Origin: JACVRN01 sp036389255
GTDB taxonomy: Bacteria; Acidobacteriota; Blastocatellia; Pyrinomonadales; Pyrinomonadaceae
Assembly (NCBI GenBank): GCA_036389255.1
Contig: DASVQI010000027.1
Span: 82,463 to 146,462 of the forward strand
DNA: 64,000 nt
Reading direction: 5' to 3'
Shown: piece by piece, positions 62,569 to 64,000 of the stretch
Layout: the number at the start of each line of letters is the position of its first letter
How positions within the stretch are numbered: position 1 is the first letter of the stretch
Translations under genes and position numbers: made by a program
Notes under the pieces: generated by a model
Databases searched by the model: none
Seen by the model: only the letters and a program-made list of their open reading frames with translations
Told to the model about the DNA's origin: nothing

Positions 62569-63039
62569 TCAATCAATGTCGAAGGAGTACGTTATCGTCT
62601 TCTGTTCGTCAACGGGCGAGCCGTAGCGCGTGGCCGGGACGAACTTAATCAATCGCGCAGCCTTGCGTGCCTGCTCCGTCAGGCCGTCCGGCAGCGAAGT
62701 TATTGTCTCAACATCGCCGACGGTGCCGTCCGCCTTGAGCGTGACGCGCAGCATGACTTGACCCTCTGTGCCGTTGCGGCGCGCTTCCGTCGTGTAGGCG
62801 GGCTCAACCTGCGTGAGCACCCGCGCCGGGCTATAGCTCTCCGAGTAGCTGCGCCTGCGCGAGCGGCATCCATAGCTTCCGGCTCCTGAGCCGCCGCTCG
62901 TGCCGTAGTCGCTCTCGACGCGAAGAGCAGCCGGCCCGCTCTGCTGCCTGAAGCTGAAGATATTGAAGATGCCGCCTATGGCTATGCCGACTATGAGCGT
63001 CAGGGTAAAGGGTAAAATTCTCTTTAGAAAGCAAGACAT
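62569..63039 (-). CDS. TonB C-terminal-domain protein with membrane anchor
   Basis: 156 residues from the ATG at 63039, ten bases after AAGGAG; longer frames overlap rex. A membrane anchor (RILPFTLTLIVGIAIGGIF) is followed by a Ser/Gly/Arg-rich linker and a TonB-type C-terminal domain (VEPAYTTEARRNGTEGQVML, RVTLKADGTVGDVETI, and ARKAARLIKFVPATRYGSPV). It lacks the long Pro-rich spacer of true TonB, so it may be an envelope protein that only shares the fold. It lies between rex and the aldolase. Confidence 0.82.
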   Translation of the reverse strand: MSCFLKRILPFTLTLIVGIAIGGIFNIFSFRQQSGPAALRVESDYGTSGGSGAGSYGCRSRRRSYSESYSPARVLTQVEPAYTTEARRNGTEGQVMLRVTLKADGTVGDVETITSLPDGLTEQARKAARLIKFVPATRYGSPVDEQKTITYSFDID

Positions 63040-63064
63040 GACTTCTGTACTCCTTAAAATATTC

Positions 63065-63796
63065 CTACAGCTCGTGCTCCTCCTGCTGCCGCTTCTCCTC
63101 GAAGGAGTGAACGGAGCGGGGGTTAGTGATACATGATACCTGCGGACGCGCCAAGAAGTAAGACAGGCTTTCGAGCGCAATCGTCAGGTCAACGTTTTTG
63201 ACTTTCACGCCGAGCCGCGCATGAAGGCGCAGGGGCGCGAAATTAAGTACGGCCTTGATGCCGGTCGCCATCACCTGATTCAAAACTCTCTGGGCGACGC
63301 GAGCGGGCACGGCTATGACGGCCACGTCAATCGCCTCGTCCCTGACCACGCGCGCCATCTTCTTTACGTCATGCACCATAACACAGGCCCGGCCCACCTG
63401 CTTTCCGATTTTCTCGCGGTCGTTGTCGAAGAGCGCCACGACCGTAAAGTTCGAGTTGGTGAAGCCGTTGTAGTTGGCCAGCGCCGTGCCCAGATTGCCA
63501 GCGCCTATGATGCCTACGCGGTGCGCGTTGTCGAGCCCAAGGATTTTCGTGATGTGCTCACGCAAATCTTCCACAAGGTAGCCCACGCCGCGCACGCCGA
63601 ACTCACCGAAGTAGGCCAAATCTTTTCTAATCTGCGCCGAGTTCAGGTTGAACTGGTCTGCCAGCGCCTGCGACGAGATAGTCTTAATTCCTGCGGCTGC
63701 CAGCAGATTCAGACAACGCAGGTAAACGCTCAGCCGGTTAGTCGTCAACTCTGAGATTTTTTCCGATTTCATCCGAGAAGCTCCGCTTCGGCTCAT
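63065..63796 (-). CDS. rex: Redox-sensing transcriptional repressor Rex
   Basis: 243 residues. An N-terminal winged helix (NRLSVYLRCLNLLAAAGIKT and FNLNSAQIRKDLAYFGEFG) and a Rossmann NAD(H)-binding domain (RVGIIGAGNLGTALANY) are typical, as is AVIAVPARVAQRVLNQV. Rex binds DNA when NADH is low and releases it when NADH rises. It is the first gene of the apparent operon that includes the aldolase and shell genes. No clear Rex palindrome (TTGTGAA/TTCACAA type) was seen upstream. Confidence 0.95.
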   Translation of the reverse strand: MSRSGASRMKSEKISELTTNRLSVYLRCLNLLAAAGIKTISSQALADQFNLNSAQIRKDLAYFGEFGVRGVGYLVEDLREHITKILGLDNAHRVGIIGAGNLGTALANYNGFTNSNFTVVALFDNDREKIGKQVGRACVMVHDVKKMARVVRDEAIDVAVIAVPARVAQRVLNQVMATGIKAVLNFAPLRLHARLGVKVKNVDLTIALESLSYFLARPQVSCITNPRSVHSFEEKRQQEEHEL

Positions 63797-63862
63797 AGTA
63801 TAGCGCCAACTCTCGCCAGAGTGGTAGCGGCAGGGTCAAGTCCTCTGCCCCTACAGTTTAGT

Positions 63863-63998
63863 AGTGTCCTAAATTCAATTCTCCGCGCCCCCTCAGCGTC
63901 TCTCTGCGTCTGCGGCGGTGAATGACTATATAAGACACTCACCGCAGAGACGCAGAGAGACGCCGAGACAAGCGCAGAGAGTTCTCAAATTAGGACAC
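63863..63998. repeat. MITE-like long inverted repeat at the window end
   Basis: Arms of about 60 bases: the left begins AGTGTCCTAAATTC and ends GCGGCGGTGA; the right begins TCACCGCAGAGACG and ends AAATTAGGACAC. The spacer is about 17 bases and A/T-rich. It contains no gene. The interior GTCTCTCTGCGTCTGCGG resembles sequence near 25998-26027. Confidence 0.8.
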
Positions 63999-64000
63999 CA

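Noticed and set aside
63797..63862. Rex-binding palindrome upstream of rex
   Set aside because: No TTGTGAA/TTCACAA-like dyad could be found in this stretch.

Overview
The window looks like a chromosomal segment of a Gram-negative, GC-rich bacterium, most likely an acidobacterium (Blastocatellia-like). This is inferred from gene content and general familiarity, not from a marker-gene search. Support comes from a TonB-type protein, an outer-membrane-style lipoprotein, an active/inactive M16 peptidase pair, VIT/VWA and Ycf48-like secreted proteins, and a long dcw cell-wall/division cluster. No rRNA, tRNA, CRISPR array or intact insertion sequence was recognised.

Layout. 1-2.5 kb: two VOC proteins, an SRPBCC protein and an isochorismatase-type hydrolase. 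2.5-6.4 kb: a C-terminal processing protease, then a GAF protein and a small cytoplasmic subtilase. 6.4-15 kb: the most unusual part, a duplicated cassette on the minus strand. Each copy has a short precursor-like peptide with a Cys/aromatic-rich C-terminus after a shared G-DVQAYS motif, an ABC exporter with a Pro/Gly-rich N-terminus and no C39 peptidase domain, and a cytoplasmic TPR-TlpA-like redoxin. Each peptide gene has a near-identical promoter-like sequence, a 420-550 nt leader, and a conserved hairpin between it and the exporter gene. I read this as a candidate undescribed secreted-peptide (RiPP-like) system. 15-30 kb: a DNA-binding-like small protein, the M16 pair, Ycf48-like and VIT/VWA proteins, a secreted alpha/beta hydrolase, an MFS exporter and a split XdhC accessory system. 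30-38 kb: nadC-valS, two response regulators, pdxA and an Hfq-like protein. 38-56 kb: the dcw cluster, read mraZ, rsmH, ftsL, ftsI, murF, mraY, murD, ftsW, murG, murC, zinc ribbon, murB, ftsQ, ftsA, ftsZ, with murE missing from its usual place. 56-60 kb: ZIP transporter, TPM protein, a degenerate nucleotidyltransferase-like protein and LemA. 60-64 kb: an apparent operon rex, tonB-like, class II aldolase, BMC-H, three BMC-P genes and a Cys-motif protein, i.e. a compact bacterial-microcompartment locus resembling the fucose/rhamnose-aldolase type.

Throughout, gene junctions carry long inverted repeats. Many have arms built from 7-9 nt tandem units (GTGACGA, TTTTCAG, GACTCTCCA, TTCACTA, CCCCTAT, TGCTGAT, ATTGATTC). 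They often supply stop codons, extend coding regions (MurB, MurD), or sit just before start codons that lack a Shine-Dalgarno sequence. Starts were moved inward from the longest frame where a ribosome site, a signal peptide or a neighbouring gene argued for it.
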